Assembly (NCBI GenBank): GCA_035582835.1
Contig: JAYKAV010003166.1
Location: 1,792,911 to 1,856,910, forward strand
Length of the DNA: 64,000 nt
Direction: 5' to 3'
DNA from: Phoebastria nigripes
Lineage: Eukaryota > Chordata > Aves > Procellariiformes > Diomedeidae
In this document: positions 26,735 to 38,104 of the stretch, piece after piece
Position numbering within the stretch: the stretch's first letter is position 1
Layout: each line of letters begins with the position of its first letter
The notes under the pieces: model-generated
Told to the model about the DNA's origin: nothing
Databases searched by the model: none
The model's input: only the letters and a program-made list of their open reading frames with translations
Program-made: the position numbers and the translations under genes

Positions 26735-26785
26735 TGAGTTCGGCAGGGTTTTGCCATTGGCTTCTGCGGAGTAGGGTTGGGTCTC
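26735..26785 (+). repeat. Ancient interspersed motif (TTTTGCCATTGACTTC type)
   Basis: GTTTTGCCATTGGCTTCTGC followed by GGAGTAGGGTTGGG matches the common sauropsid motif TTTTGCCATTGACTTCAATGG followed by GAGCAGGATTGGG. Only this short core is preserved. Confidence 0.45.
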
Positions 26786-26899
26786 CACCATGGCTGTGAG
26801 CCTCCCCGTGGTTTTAGCAGCCTCCCATTGCGGTTATTTCAAAATCCACAATTTAAATTTTTCTTTCCCTTTCCCGAAGGTGCTGACCTGATAACGCAG
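26786..26899. other. Short non-coding spacer
   Basis: Ordinary sequence between the ancient motif and the CpG-enriched patch. Nothing further seen. Confidence 0.4.
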
Positions 26900-27250
26900 C
26901 GTCAAAACCGCTTGGTCCCCATCACCCCGCGGCCTGTCCGATGCGATGTGACACTTTGTCCCTAACATATGTCACTCCGCGCTAGTGTGTTCTCACTCCT
27001 CGGCTGCTCGCGGGAGACCTCCTCATTTCCACAGGTGCCACCTCCAGAGCCCCGCTCCGACCTCGGGAGCATCGTGTGCCCACGATGTCCCCCCGGCGCA
27101 GGGATGCCGCACCGGGAGCTCGGCAGGGAGCATTTGCCGAAGCCTGCGCCGGCTCGGGCTTTGCAGCCGTGACCTGGTCGGCAGCAGCGCGGCTTTGTCC
27201 CGGCNCGGGAAGGGAGCCGGGGTTGGGGAGCGAGGCCGTTTCGGCTGAAA
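26900..27250. promoter_or_regulatory. CpG-enriched patch
   Basis: CpGs are frequent (for example CGCAGCG, CCCCGCGG, CGCCGG and CGGCNCGG around 27205) inside an otherwise AT-rich neighbourhood. Three overlapping + strand frames are open across it (26969-27273), as GC-rich sequence produces by chance. No donor site or TATA box stands out. It could be an orphan CpG island or an unrecognised first exon. Confidence 0.35.
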
Positions 27251-30200
27251 GGCTGTTAGATTCAGGTCACTGAGTTTGGGCTGCTGCGTTTTCTGACAAA
27301 GTCTAAAAAATGCAGATTTGTAGCAACCCTATGTTAATGAATTCAGACTGCTTGAATTTCGCACTGAATAATGGCCGGAATTACCAGAGATAGTGACTTA
27401 TGAGATGTGATTGAATATCATCCTTTTCTCGAGATTAAATTGATAAAATGATGTAATATCACATTATTTTTATTAGCATGCTTTGATACAAAAGTCTCCG
27501 TGGAGCTGAAGATTTCGTTATAATAAAACAAAGGTACTAGAATGACAAAAATATTCAATAAATTTTTAAAACGTAGTATCACATTTTAAATGTAATTTTT
27601 TGCATATGGTGAGTGAATGCAATACCTCTTTACCCTCAGGCCGCCCACTTTCATACATTAAAAATATTCTATTTAAATGCAGATTTTGATTTGCTATCTG
27701 GCATGGCGTTCAAGGAAAAGAGACAGGAGAAAAGGAAGAATGCGTGCATCTCTTAATTTAATTACATGTTTCTTTTGACGTGCAAAGGTACAAGCAGTTG
27801 TTAGGTGTAAGGGCATGCATGTGTAAAAGTGCAAGGTCGATTTTCGAAAATCTGTAAAAGAAAAGGTAATCTCACCCTTGAAAGAGAATCCAGTGAGATC
27901 TTACAGATATAAATGTGTATGTATGTGTATATGCGTGCATCGCCACGTGTGTGTTACAGGCTCCTGCATCCCTCACGCCGGACAGCTGGTTCCCAGTGCC
28001 GTGACTGTGTCAGCGCAGCCCTGCTGAAAATCAGATCTCTGTTGAAAATAACTGCCTGCTAAACCAGAAAGATTATTTTTAGCCAGGATCAGTGCAATAA
28101 TCTGGTTTCTGGTGTGNCAGCGGGGTGCAGGTTGAGGGGTTCTCCCGTGCCTGGGAGGTGTTGGGGTGGGCGCCCCTTGTTCCGTTCACTTGGTGTCATC
28201 CGGATGGATGTGGGTTTCTGGAATGAAAACTGAAATGGGTTTTTTATAACTACCTTAGAAATGCTGGAGATTGACTGCAAGGAGCAAAAGTCGTAGTAGC
28301 AAAACTCTTTGAATACCATGGAAGTGATTTTGCCATTTGATTGTGTAAAACCCAGGGAGGTTGCATTTGGTGTTGGTACTCTTTGTCTTCATTTGTATGT
28401 CGTATGAGTGAAAGCCTATTTTCAGAACTCAAGAATATTTGAATTTCAGTGCCCTGGAGCAAATAGGTTGAGTGGTATCAGAGATTATCAGATTTAATTC
28501 ATTTATTTTAAATGTAAATTGATTTGAAGCCACTGGGAGCCGTTGAAGTGTGCAGTCGTTGGCCTCCACACTTGCCGTGTATTATTTCTCCTGCCATCCA
28601 CCTCCGTCCGTCCCTTCTCCCAGTCTTTCATCAGACTGGTTTGTTCTTCCCATCTCAAAGAGACCCCAGTTTCGGGGCTCCGCGCACCTCGGCATCACGT
28701 ATAAGGTGTGATGTCTCTTCTCCTGACAAGCGCTTGAACGTTTTGGCTTTGCCGGTGACGTACTGTGGCCACATCCCAGACCGTAATCTCCCAGAGCCTG
28801 AATTTCTCCCTGCGTACACCGGCGTTTCTCTCCCTTGTTTGTAACATATAGATAATGCGGGTGGTTAATGGAGTAAGGGGATGGTTTAATTGGGCTAGGT
28901 AATGGTGATTATTCCTGTGGTCCTGCCAGGGTACCGGGCTGCAGTGGGGCTGAGTTTAAAAGCCTCTGGGCTCCCAGCTCTGCTGCCTCTCTGGGCTGTG
29001 CCGGCTCCCTGGGCATGGCATCTCCGCTCCTCCGAGTTCGGTGCAAAATACATGTTTTCAGGGCCTGCTTGATTAACCACGAGCAGCTTATAGTTTCCTG
29101 TAACTATAAATTCAGGGCTGTACCACGTAATGCCCAATGTATATTTTTAAGTCTATGTATAAAATTATTTGATCTCTGAGAGCATCGCATTTGACAATTT
29201 TTCTCTCAGGCACATAGATTAAAATCGTATTATGCGCAATATGCGGTAGTAAAATTGAAGTTGCAATGGAAAGCAATATTATAATTTTTTCCCTTTAATT
29301 TTAGTCTCAAAGAATCTGTCCTTCTGAAGAAAAGGTTATTTGTCTAATATGCTGGAGAACAGTTCACAAAATTAGATGAGTTATCCCCATAAAATGAGCT
29401 GCAAAGAGAAAGCAAGCCGCAGAAACACTTGGGACTCTAAACCCATCTCGGTTTCCCAGCACAAATGCAAACTCTTAATTTCTCGATCGTTGTGAGTATT
29501 AGGGCGGCGGGTGGGATTTGCTACGAGGTGGTTTGGGTGTGCAAGGGCCACTCCTGCGCTTGGAGGCAGGGCGGAGGATGCTCGGACCTGCACATCCACC
29601 CCTCAAAGCAACGGGGCGGCAGCGGGAGATGTTTAAAATACACCCTTCCTTTGCAGAAGTAGTAAATCCCAACATATCGCTCTCCTTCTTCGGCATTCAA
29701 AAATAAAAGCATTTAGAAATGGCCATAGCCTTAAAATAAATGTTAATAGGTGAATAATAAACAGCTGATTTAAAACATCCGAGGAAGCGTTGATGATGCT
29801 ACCTGTCTCGGGAGTGCTTAACTTGGGACTCCTCAATTTCAGACTGGTAAGTTTTGCTGGGTTTTGGGGTATTTTTTATTCCAAATGTGGTGGGGGGAGG
29901 AAGAAAATCAGTGGAATTGGTTTACATGTTGCCTTAACTACTCTCACAATAGTGAAAAGCTCTCATCAAGTATGTATCAGATTATTTTATTATGCCAACA
30001 TTAATATTGGAAGCACACACGTAATCTGGAGTCAGCAGGTTCATACACTACTATCTCATTAAATTTTCAGGCAAAAGCTGCAAAAATTAATTGGAGGCGT
30101 GTAATAGTTTAGAATGTGAGCTGGCTTATGGTAATATAAATTACACCAGGAGAAGACAGTTTTATATACTGAGAGAGGGAAAACTGGTTTACTTTAATGA

Positions 30201-30600
30201 GAAGAGATAGAAATGTGGAGCTATTTTTTCATTACAGATGCACTCTAAACTGTTTGGACTTACTTGATGAATAGAGTTAATTCTCTGCTACAGTTCCAAT
30301 AATTCATGTTGCACAGTTTAATGACTTCTAGATAAAAACAGGATTGAAATGTTAATTTCTATGAAGAAATTGGAGCACTCTCATACATCAAGCTTTTTTT
30401 CTATTAAACTACTAGTTAATTTCGCTAAACAAGTCTCTTAGAGATATTTCATGCTACATAGATTTTTGTATTTCTCACCTGCTTTATTTTATTCCGTTGG
30501 CTATGAGCATTGGCTACCGCAGAGCGCCACTGAGATGCAGAAAAAACTGCAGTTGTACTTAACCTGCCATTAGAATAATTAAAAGAATTTTTTTCTGCAA
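27251..30600. other. Largely AT-rich non-coding stretch
   Basis: 27290-27830 and 29130-29330 are strongly AT-rich, with many ATTA/TAAT cores and TTTGCAT-like words. A TG/TA-rich tract lies at 27908-27940. GC-richer sub-blocks at 27960-28160, 28560-28830 and 28920-29050 hold no recognisable frame. A CTG|GTAAGT donor-like site at about 29847 follows a 19-codon frame too short to judge. No gene is supported. Confidence 0.5.
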
Positions 30601-32419
30601 TGCATGCAGCGGTGTTTAGGCCTTTTGGTGTTTTCTCCTGTATTTCCAAGTTGATGCTAGTGATCCTCCTGGTGAGGGTTTTAGGTTCACGTGTTCACCG
30701 CCCTGTTGAGGGGCAGGTGGGGGAAGAGCTGCNGCTGATGGTGCCTCTGCCGCAGCCCCGTCGCGTGTGCCGGAGGTAAAGCTGCTCAGGACTCCGCCGC
30801 CTTTGCCACCCAGGCGTAGCCGGCAGGCTTCATCCCAGGAGCATGTCTGCTGCGGGGGCACAGGGAGCTGCCGGGTGGTTGCCGACGTCTGGCTACTGTG
30901 CTTGGACCTCCTCTGTAATTCATTTTGACTAGTGGTCTTCTGCGTGCTGCCTAGAGGTTGGGTACCACTGACTGGTGCTGCATAGAGAGGAAATAATTGT
31001 TTTTTCTGTTGTATGTTCTTTGTTTTAGGAGTTTCTCTCCTAACTTGCATTTGTTTCCATTGTTTTAATTCTGTTTTCACCATCGTAGATATGTAGTCCT
31101 TGCAACAGCCTTGCCTTTCCCTTGTGTTTGGTGCCGTACCGCTCGCTGTTACATGTGCTCGTCCGTTTACTTTCTGCCAATTTGGTATTTGCAGTTTTAT
31201 ATCTGTGGTTTTGTATTTGTGATATTCTGCAAGATCTTTACATGGGGACCTCATCATACAACCTCAGTTAGTAGAAACCACCTTGATCTTGCCTTTTACA
31301 TGGGATTGCAGGACTCATGCTCCTGCTTGAGGTACCTCTTGCCCGTGACTTACCTGCCCATCCCTGTCCGTGCTGGGCTGCCGTCCCCTCTGCCCACGGC
31401 AGCTCCCCCCCGACGCGCTCTGTGCTTCCAGCTCAACTTCCCCGGGGGGCTTCCTGCATTTTTATTTTGGGGTTTCCTGCATTTATGTTTCTTGCTGCGG
31501 CCAGGTCTCGCCCGCAATGCTCAGCTGAGGCACTGTTGGGTTGTGTTCGTCTCATTGCTTGCTTCAGGTTTGCTGGGAGCCAAAGCCCAGATCTGCAAAA
31601 ACACCGACCTTTTCAGAGGTCAAACATTTACTGTCCATANGGTGAGGTGATGGTCAGACACTCATTTTTATGTTTTATTTATTTACGTTTACTTCATTGT
31701 AAAGCTGTTCTGCTTTTCTTTCTGCGCAGTTGGTGGATGTNGAAGAGCTTTCCCCCTTAGGCTGGTAAGACAAAGGTGAGGGAGGTGCCGGGGCTGTCGC
31801 AGGAGTGCAGGGCTGCTCTGGGCTTCTTGCTTCGGGTGCTGTGGCAGCCTTCTTGGTAGACTCCATAAGTGGACGTGTGTTACAACAGATGACATCGTTT
31901 TGAAGTTTGGCATTTCTTTGCTAAAGCATCCCCCCTGGCTTCACTGGGACCGCAGGTACTGTCAGGAGGAGGACTCATGCCCGCGGTGGGGACCTGGGCT
32001 GAGAGCAGGTGCTTCGGGGGTGCCGGTTCCCTGCAGGGCTGAGTGGGTCATTGCCACCGGTGGTCCTGTCCCCACATCCCCCGCTCCACAGCTGCTGTTC
32101 TTATATAGCACCATAAACGTGCAGGGAGATGGAGAGCCGGCATCGCTGATCGGAGGAGCTTGGCTTCCATGCTGTGACCACGGCAGGGAGGGAGAGACAC
32201 AGGCTGCCCAGCACGGGTGGCACTCCTTTGGTTGTTAACACATGCTTCTTGAGACCAGGTTTTCACCTTTTATAGTCAAATAAAGCTGTTTTCGTGCACA
32301 CGGGAGAAACTTTTAACCTTGATGTACAGTTTCATGGGGTTTTTGTGTGCGTGGAGGTGAAGAAAACATCATCCAGGTGCAGGCTTGTGCAAAGAGGTAA
32401 ATTACCAAGGCGAAGCTGA
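30601..32419. other. Non-coding stretch with the longest non-homopolymer ORF of the window
   Basis: A minus-strand frame of 213 codons spans 31257 to 30616. Its translation is rich in Q, K, T and S, shows no domain, signal peptide or membrane segment I recognise, and carries an N at 30733. The + strand is also open over 31111-31650. In 64 kb an ORF of this length is not remarkable. Ns at 31640 and 31741. I do not call it a gene. Confidence 0.5.
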
Positions 32420-32790
32420 GCTTGGCCAGTGAGTCGGTGGCTGTGGGGACACCACCGCGGAGCTGCAGGTGAGCTCTCCTTTGGGGCCGACTCTCCTCTC
32501 CCGCGCCCTCCTGGTATCCATCTCCAAACCCCGGTGCGAAGTGGCTGGTGCCAGCATTTTGCCCAAAGGAGGAGGAATTTTGAGGCCCGGTGACATCAGC
32601 CACGTGCCCGTCTGGGTCCGAAAGCGAGGGCTTGGCCACCGGTGGGAGGGAGCTGTGCCCCGCAGTCTGGTTTCCCCCGTACCGCGCCTCGGGCTCTTTG
32701 TCCTGAAAGGCGCTTTTATACATGGACCTCGTACCGCATTGTGCGGCCCCGGTGTCTGACGCCGGATTAAACAAAGTGTCGCGCGTGTGA
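32420..32790. promoter_or_regulatory. CpG-enriched patch
   Basis: CpGs cluster here (for example CACCGCGG near 32453, TACCGCGCCTCGG near 32680, GTCGCGCG near 32780) and drop sharply on both sides. A frame is open on each strand (32469-32759 plus, 32804-32313 minus) without recognisable domains. It is immediately followed by an AT-rich block. Promoter function is not shown by any core element. Confidence 0.35.
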
Positions 32791-34517
32791 GGTGTACGGT
32801 ACAATTATTTTAACCCATTTTGCTTTCTAGTGTGGAAAATCTGCTTAAAATAGGACTTGCTAAAGTCATTGTACCATATACAAAGGGGTTATTAAAATGC
32901 ACTCTCGAAATAGAAAATAGGATTAGAAGAGACACTGGCTTTGAGGCCTTCTCCAGCCGAAAGAAGGCCTCATGGCCAAAATGTCTCCTTTAATCTCATT
33001 TTCTGTTTTCTGGTAGGAATTTTATTAACTCTCCTCACCCCCTCCCAGCCCCCCGTCTCTCTCTGCCCGCAGGCTGGTATCGCACCGCTCGGCTTTCTTC
33101 CCACAACTGGGGGCTCATAAGACAAAGGAATATTTTTCGCTTGTCGTAATGGCAAGACCTTTTATTTGTAGTCCAAAAAAAACCCCCCAAAAACCCACGA
33201 GCAGTTTCTGTCGACGGACTTTTGGTTATTTGTAATATGGCTCCCATCTATCAGGATTCTTTGCTCTTCAGTCCTGGCGAAGGCTTGTTGTGCTTCTGTG
33301 TCCTTGGTACAAAAAACACTGGAAATCCTAATTATTTCATGTGAGATGCTGTATTTTCTGTCTCTGAAGGTAATTCAATAGTGGACACCTGTGATGTGGG
33401 TACCTCTATATCTATATACCTATATATCTATATATTAGTTGGAAATGCAAAAATTGCATGGTAATACCAACAACTTAATGTTTTAAACATGTCCTGTAAT
33501 TTAAATTTGACCTTTCCTGGATAATAGCGAACTGATACCTGGTTGCTTCACAGCCTTCTAATATTTCGGTTCCTAAATGAAGTTTTTAATTTAACATGTA
33601 AAAAATTTGTGCCCCANATTAGGGGAAAAAAACCCAAATCTTGCTTATAACTCTTAATTACAGTTAATTACTGTATTTCTTAATTAGAGTCTTAATTTCC
33701 AACTATTTAACTTCAGTGAAACAAACTGAAAAGAAGCAGTCTACAGAGAACCCATCTAAAAGAAGCAGTCATGCTGTTTTCATATTTTTGTATTTTGAGG
33801 GAATCCTGAACGCATTGAATTTTACTTCTGTAACTGGGAAGGGCAACAAACGTTGGCCGTAATTGCAGCAGGAGAATTCTGGGGGAAAAAATACTCTGTT
33901 GGAAAGGATTTGCATCCAGTTTGCAGGTTGGAGGAGGGAGAGAGGTGCCCAGAACCGAAAGCGGGGAAACGTTTGCGGAGGGTGAACCTGCGGCATCTCC
34001 AGTAGGTTACTCACTGGTTGGAGTAATAAATATTTGAAGAACTTGCTGGTGACCAGATTTTTAAGTGCAAAAACCTTTCGGATATTTACAGTTGGAGCCT
34101 CAAAATCCTTCTCAGCTAGTAACGTCACCACATACCTGCCTGAGTGCTAACGTGAAGGTCCAGCTGTGGCATTTGGGTTTCCTCTGAAGATGTGCGCTTC
34201 AGAAATGCCACCTGCCCAGCCTCCCCAAGTCACGGCATCCCTGCTCCCCCGAGCGCCCTGACTCTAATGATTTTTATTTTTTCCTCCCAAAACAAAAGTA
34301 AACGTAGAAAACGGATGTTTACTTGAAATGCAATACCAGACGCGAGCGCATTTCTGCTTCAGAAAGGTTGATTCTCCCTCGGAGAAGGACACAAATGGTC
34401 AGCTTTAAACCTTATAACAAAAGGTTAATTTTTCTTCCTTGACGTCTTGCTGACTAAGTCAAACCCCGAACATGAGGTCGTTCGCTGTTTCATACGTTTC
34501 CAAAGACGGCTTTATAC
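32791..34517. other. Non-coding stretch, no gene seen
   Basis: Contains the AT-rich 32800-32930 block, a G/A-rich 33165-33190 tract of the AAAAACCCCCC type common in bird DNA, and AT-rich 33480-33730. The 33769-34131 minus frame is not recognisable. N at 33617. Confidence 0.5.
33401..33437. repeat. Imperfect (TATATCTATATACC)n short tandem repeat
   Basis: TACCTCTATATCTATATACC is followed by TATATATCTATATATTA, an imperfect TA/TC-based tandem. Confidence 0.8.
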
Positions 34518-34629
34518 ACCCGTGATATCAGTTTTGTGTCTCTTGGCAACAGATTGGTTCTGGCACCCCGAGGACAGGGCGCGTTGGCATTCTTGAACTG
34601 CCAAGAGACACAAAGCAGATACTGGGGGT
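34518..34629. other. Long imperfect stem-loop with a perfect 16-bp core
   Basis: The left arm TTTGTGTCTCTTGGCA (34533-34548) is exactly reverse-complementary to TGCCAAGAGACACAAA (34599-34614). Pairing continues outward with few interruptions: GU at 34532/34615, 34531/34616 paired, a mismatch, four pairs (34526-34529 with 34618-34621), a short mismatched step, then four pairs (34518-34521 with 34626-34629). The 50-base loop could form an extra GTTC/GAAC helix (34557-34560 with 34595-34598). The size, about 112 nt, is in the range of microRNA precursors or small fold-back elements, but the terminal loop is large. Either strand could form it. It may equally be a template-switch inverted duplication. 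I recognise no known microRNA seed. Confidence 0.85.
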
Positions 34630-36039
34630 ATTTGATGCCTTGCTGAAAATACATTAAAATACGTTTTGTGCGATAATAATGTGTTTTGAAAAATGAGCTT
34701 TTTTTTGTTTTTTTCCTGAGCCAGTCCTCCCCCTTCCCCATTCATCGGTATGTTTTTAATGCCTTGGCTCCCGCCGCCCTTTGTGGATGGACGCGTCTAT
34801 CTGGAACGCCGCTCGCCCTCGCCCAGGGGTGATGCCTCCGTCGCAGAGCTGTTTTCTTTCCTTTTTCCCTCTGCGTAGAAGGAGAAAACTGCTAGAACCA
34901 CAAGGTGAAAACATTAATTTCTTTTTTTTTTTCTTCAGGGAAACTGTCCACCTTAGAAAGAGCTGGCAATCCAGCATTTCACTGAGGTGTTTTCCTCAAA
35001 AAAGAAAAAAAAAATGTATAAAAAGAGATGATTCTTTATATTATAGGGCTGATTATGATGTGTCTATTAGATGATCTTGGCAAAGTCTTAAGTGCCTTAT
35101 GTGCATAACCAGGACAAGTGCTGAAACCATGTAGAATAATTTGTAATGCGCTGCACAGCCAAAAATCTGCTGTCATTCAATCAGTGAATTAAATAAGCGT
35201 CGCCCTACCTAGCTTTGAAATCACCCTGTTCCTTTATGACAAATTATGTGTACAGTGGTGAGGAACGATGACAGCCGGGGAGGTGCTGCACAGGTATCTG
35301 CTTGGGATGGGAGGGATGAAGGCGCACCTGGGGATTTCTGCAGTTTCTCTTGCCCGATAGCAATTGCCAAGCAGACGCAGGCAGAGGAGTCACGATGACG
35401 GGAGAGCAGGTTCCCACTTCCGTTTGGGTCCGCAGGCGCTGTGCCATTGGCTTCAGCAGGACCGGGCTGAGGCTTTGCGTGAGGGCGAGGTGTGGAAGAC
35501 CCAACTCAGAAGAGGCGGGCACGGGAAAGAGGAGCTGGAGGGAAGGCGCAAAATGTGAAATTTTGAGGTTTCGCATGCAGTGTTGGATATGCTTGAGGAA
35601 ACTGGGGGGAAGAGCCGGACAGCAAGGCAGAGGTTTTGGGTGGTTTGCANGTGCGTGGCTCTGCTTGGAGGGGCTTGGGCTGGCGCAGTCACGGCCGCTC
35701 TGCCTCTGCCCCGGGCTGTGCAGAGCTGTTTGGGGCACGTCTGATGATCGCCTGAGAGCTGCAAAAATGCGTCTGCGCTTTATTCACAAAGGTAGATTCT
35801 CGTTTCTTCGGTGCTTGTACCACTAAAGACCTCTTACCTGTTGTTAAGGAGGTGCTCATCAGGGTGTGCAAATACNGGTGAGATATGTCTGAGAAGTTCT
35901 GTGTTGGTGTTCAGCTAAATCCTGATTTCTTACAGACTCAGAACAAGTGATCTTTGCCTTGCTTCCTTTCATGTTAAATTACACCATCCTCTTTTTGTTG
36001 TATTCACAAATCTTGAGACTTGACTGTCATCTTCCAGTT
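34630..36039. other. Non-coding stretch, no gene seen
   Basis: A GC-rich patch at 35250-35760 is open on both strands for about 150 codons (35350-35826 plus, 35738-35244 minus), with an N at 35650 and no recognisable product. 34921-34931 is a T-rich run. Donor-like sites are absent next to these frames. Confidence 0.5.
35442..35476 (+). repeat. Ancient interspersed motif (CCATTGACTTCAATGG type)
   Basis: GCCATTGGCTTCAGCAGGAC followed by CGGGCTGAGGC matches the recurrent CCATTGACTTCAGTGGGACC followed by AGGATTAGGC motif of bird and turtle genomes. Only this short core survives. Confidence 0.45.
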
Positions 36040-36620
36040 TTAAATAGAGCACGTGGGTAGATCTAAACAGGCGGTTTACTCACTCCNTATCTAGTGAGGA
36101 CTTGATACTCTTGCCAGCGCGTACTCTTGTATTCATTCCTCTCCATTAAATTATATGCTCAAGACCGTTTTTAAGTGTGTACGTATCCAATGTTAATTTC
36201 AAGGAGCCAGATTTTTAAAAATACATACACTTAAATGGTGATGGAACCCATTAAAAAAATCTATTTAAAATCAATTGTGTGCGAGAAGAAGTCANCAAAC
36301 AAAAGGGCAGAGACAAGCATATCAGCTTTAATTTAGTACTGGATTCCCTTTGACAGGAGCCATTTAGATAGAGGGCAAAAAATTATCTCACTGAAAAAGG
36401 CAGTGATTGATCACATGTTGGTAAGTGAATCAAGTCTGCAAAAAACAGAGGCGATTAAGGGACAAAGAGGAATTATCATATTACAATGTTGCTGCCTGTC
36501 AAACCTTCCTTGTGTTGTGCATTCATGTGTCACGTTGTGACATTCGATCAGCGCTTAACTCCCTGGGACAAAGGGATGGTCGTTAAAAATCTTTAAATGC
36601 TGCTAGGAATTGTGCTGGGA
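36040..36620. promoter_or_regulatory. AT-rich, motif-dense block; candidate conserved non-coding element
   Basis: The block has TALE/homeodomain-like words (CTTTGACAGGAGCC at about 36349, TGATTGATCACATG at about 36405, GCTGCCTGTCAAAC at about 36490) and SOX-like GACAAAGAGG. It lacks repeats and open frames. This composition fits deeply conserved developmental enhancers, but conservation is not shown here. Ns at 36087 and 36294. Confidence 0.3.
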
Positions 36621-38104
36621 GTGTAAATCCATGTTTTGACTGCTGACAGAGATCTTTATGCCCACAAGAATAGATACGTGGGACCTGGCTGACAACTTAT
36701 TAAGTAGGTCTTAATGCCAGGGCGTTTCCGGCTCTTGCTCGACTTTGTTGTTGCTTTGCTGGCCAAAATGGGACGGGTCGGGATGTGCTGGGGAGAGCGG
36801 GCTGGTGCTGCTCATGGGGGAGGTAAAAGGAGCTGAAAATCGGTGAAAACAAGTGGGTTAGTCTCCAGAAAATGCAAAATTACCTGGGTGAAGCCAGGAG
36901 GTGGGCTGGTAAAATCTGCTATGAAAATGGGGGGCTGAGGATGAGGTGGAAGAGGGTTTGTAGGAAGATGTGGGAAAAGGAAAGAAAACCTGTGAGTGGC
37001 AAAGCTGTAGGGAGAGGCTGTCCGCTCGGATGGACTTCTGGGGGTTAACCGCAGCCGCTAATGAGGCTGGAGATAGAGAAGACGTGCAATTTCTGCGTCA
37101 GCGTTTTCCACAGGCTAGACCCCGTTAGTATCTAGACCAGATCAGACCGCTTCTTTCAGGTGGCGGTGTCGGAGATGAGTGCGCAGGACACGGGCGGTGG
37201 GCGCGCACCGATGAGGAATGACAGGTACAGGGAGCAGCAGGCTGGAGCAGGCAACCTCGACCCGCAGGCATTGGGCCAGTGCGACCCATGTCCCTGCGGG
37301 TCTGTGCCTCCAGGTTTGATGGCATCTCCCATGGNTCAGCATGTACTGTGGTGAGGTGCTGGTGTCCTGCTCCCGGGGGGCAGAAGCTTGTGGAGACAAT
37401 GGCACGTTCATAAACCTTCTCTAGAAACCTGACAAAAAATGTGCCATATCATTAAAATTCTGTACTACACTTAAAAAGAGTAACAAATCTTTAGTTTTTG
37501 CATTTTCCAGCTGCGGGAGGTGCTCCCAGGGTACCGCTGGTGTGACTCTGTCCTTTCCCACCCAGGTGGCCTCTCCTCTGGACGCAGCAGGGCTCTTGGA
37601 TGTCCCCCAGGTTGCCAGTGCAGGAGCTCCATCGGAGAAGCCCCCTTGCTCTGCTGTTTTTCAGAGTCATGCTCACGTCTCCTCCTCTTGGTGTTTCTGC
37701 CTCTGTCTTGCCTGCCCTGGGTCTGCACAACATGTGTGGCTCCACGTGGTTTACCTGCTTGGGGTTTTTTACGGAAAAAAAGAGAGGAGGGCAGTTGTGT
37801 GCCTCATCTGAGTACCAGCTCTTCCAAAAGAACAGTTATAGATAGCTACATGACAAGGACGTGATAAGAGAAAAGCAGAAAAATCACATATCTCTTATCT
37901 TTTTTTAAATAGTACATCAGCATAGTGGTAGAGCTCAGAGAACCAGCAGACANAGCTTGTGATTTTCAAAGAGCCTCTGTTTAAGCAAGTATTGTGAGGG
38001 TAAAAAAGCTTGCTCTGGATTAGAAACAGAAAACAAGTAAAGCATCAGCTTTTTTTCATGGAAAAAGTTGGTGCTGGACTGCTCTAAGTATCTGCATCAT
38101 GACT
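36621..38104. other. Non-coding stretch, no gene seen
   Basis: G-rich + strand at 36720-37040, then ordinary sequence. Frames at 37125-37411 and 37471-37864 are open on both strands and unrecognisable. Ns at 37335 and 37953. Confidence 0.5.

Noticed and set aside
30616..31257. Minus-strand ORF of 213 codons
   Set aside because: It is the longest frame not caused by a homopolymer, but it is low-information (Q/K/T/S-rich), has no recognisable domain, contains an N, and the opposite strand is also open for 179 codons. This length is expected by chance in 64 kb.
35244..35826. Overlapping ORFs of 158 and 164 codons on opposite strands
   Set aside because: Mutual antisense openness in a GC-rich patch is a composition effect. 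There is no splice context and an N interrupts both.
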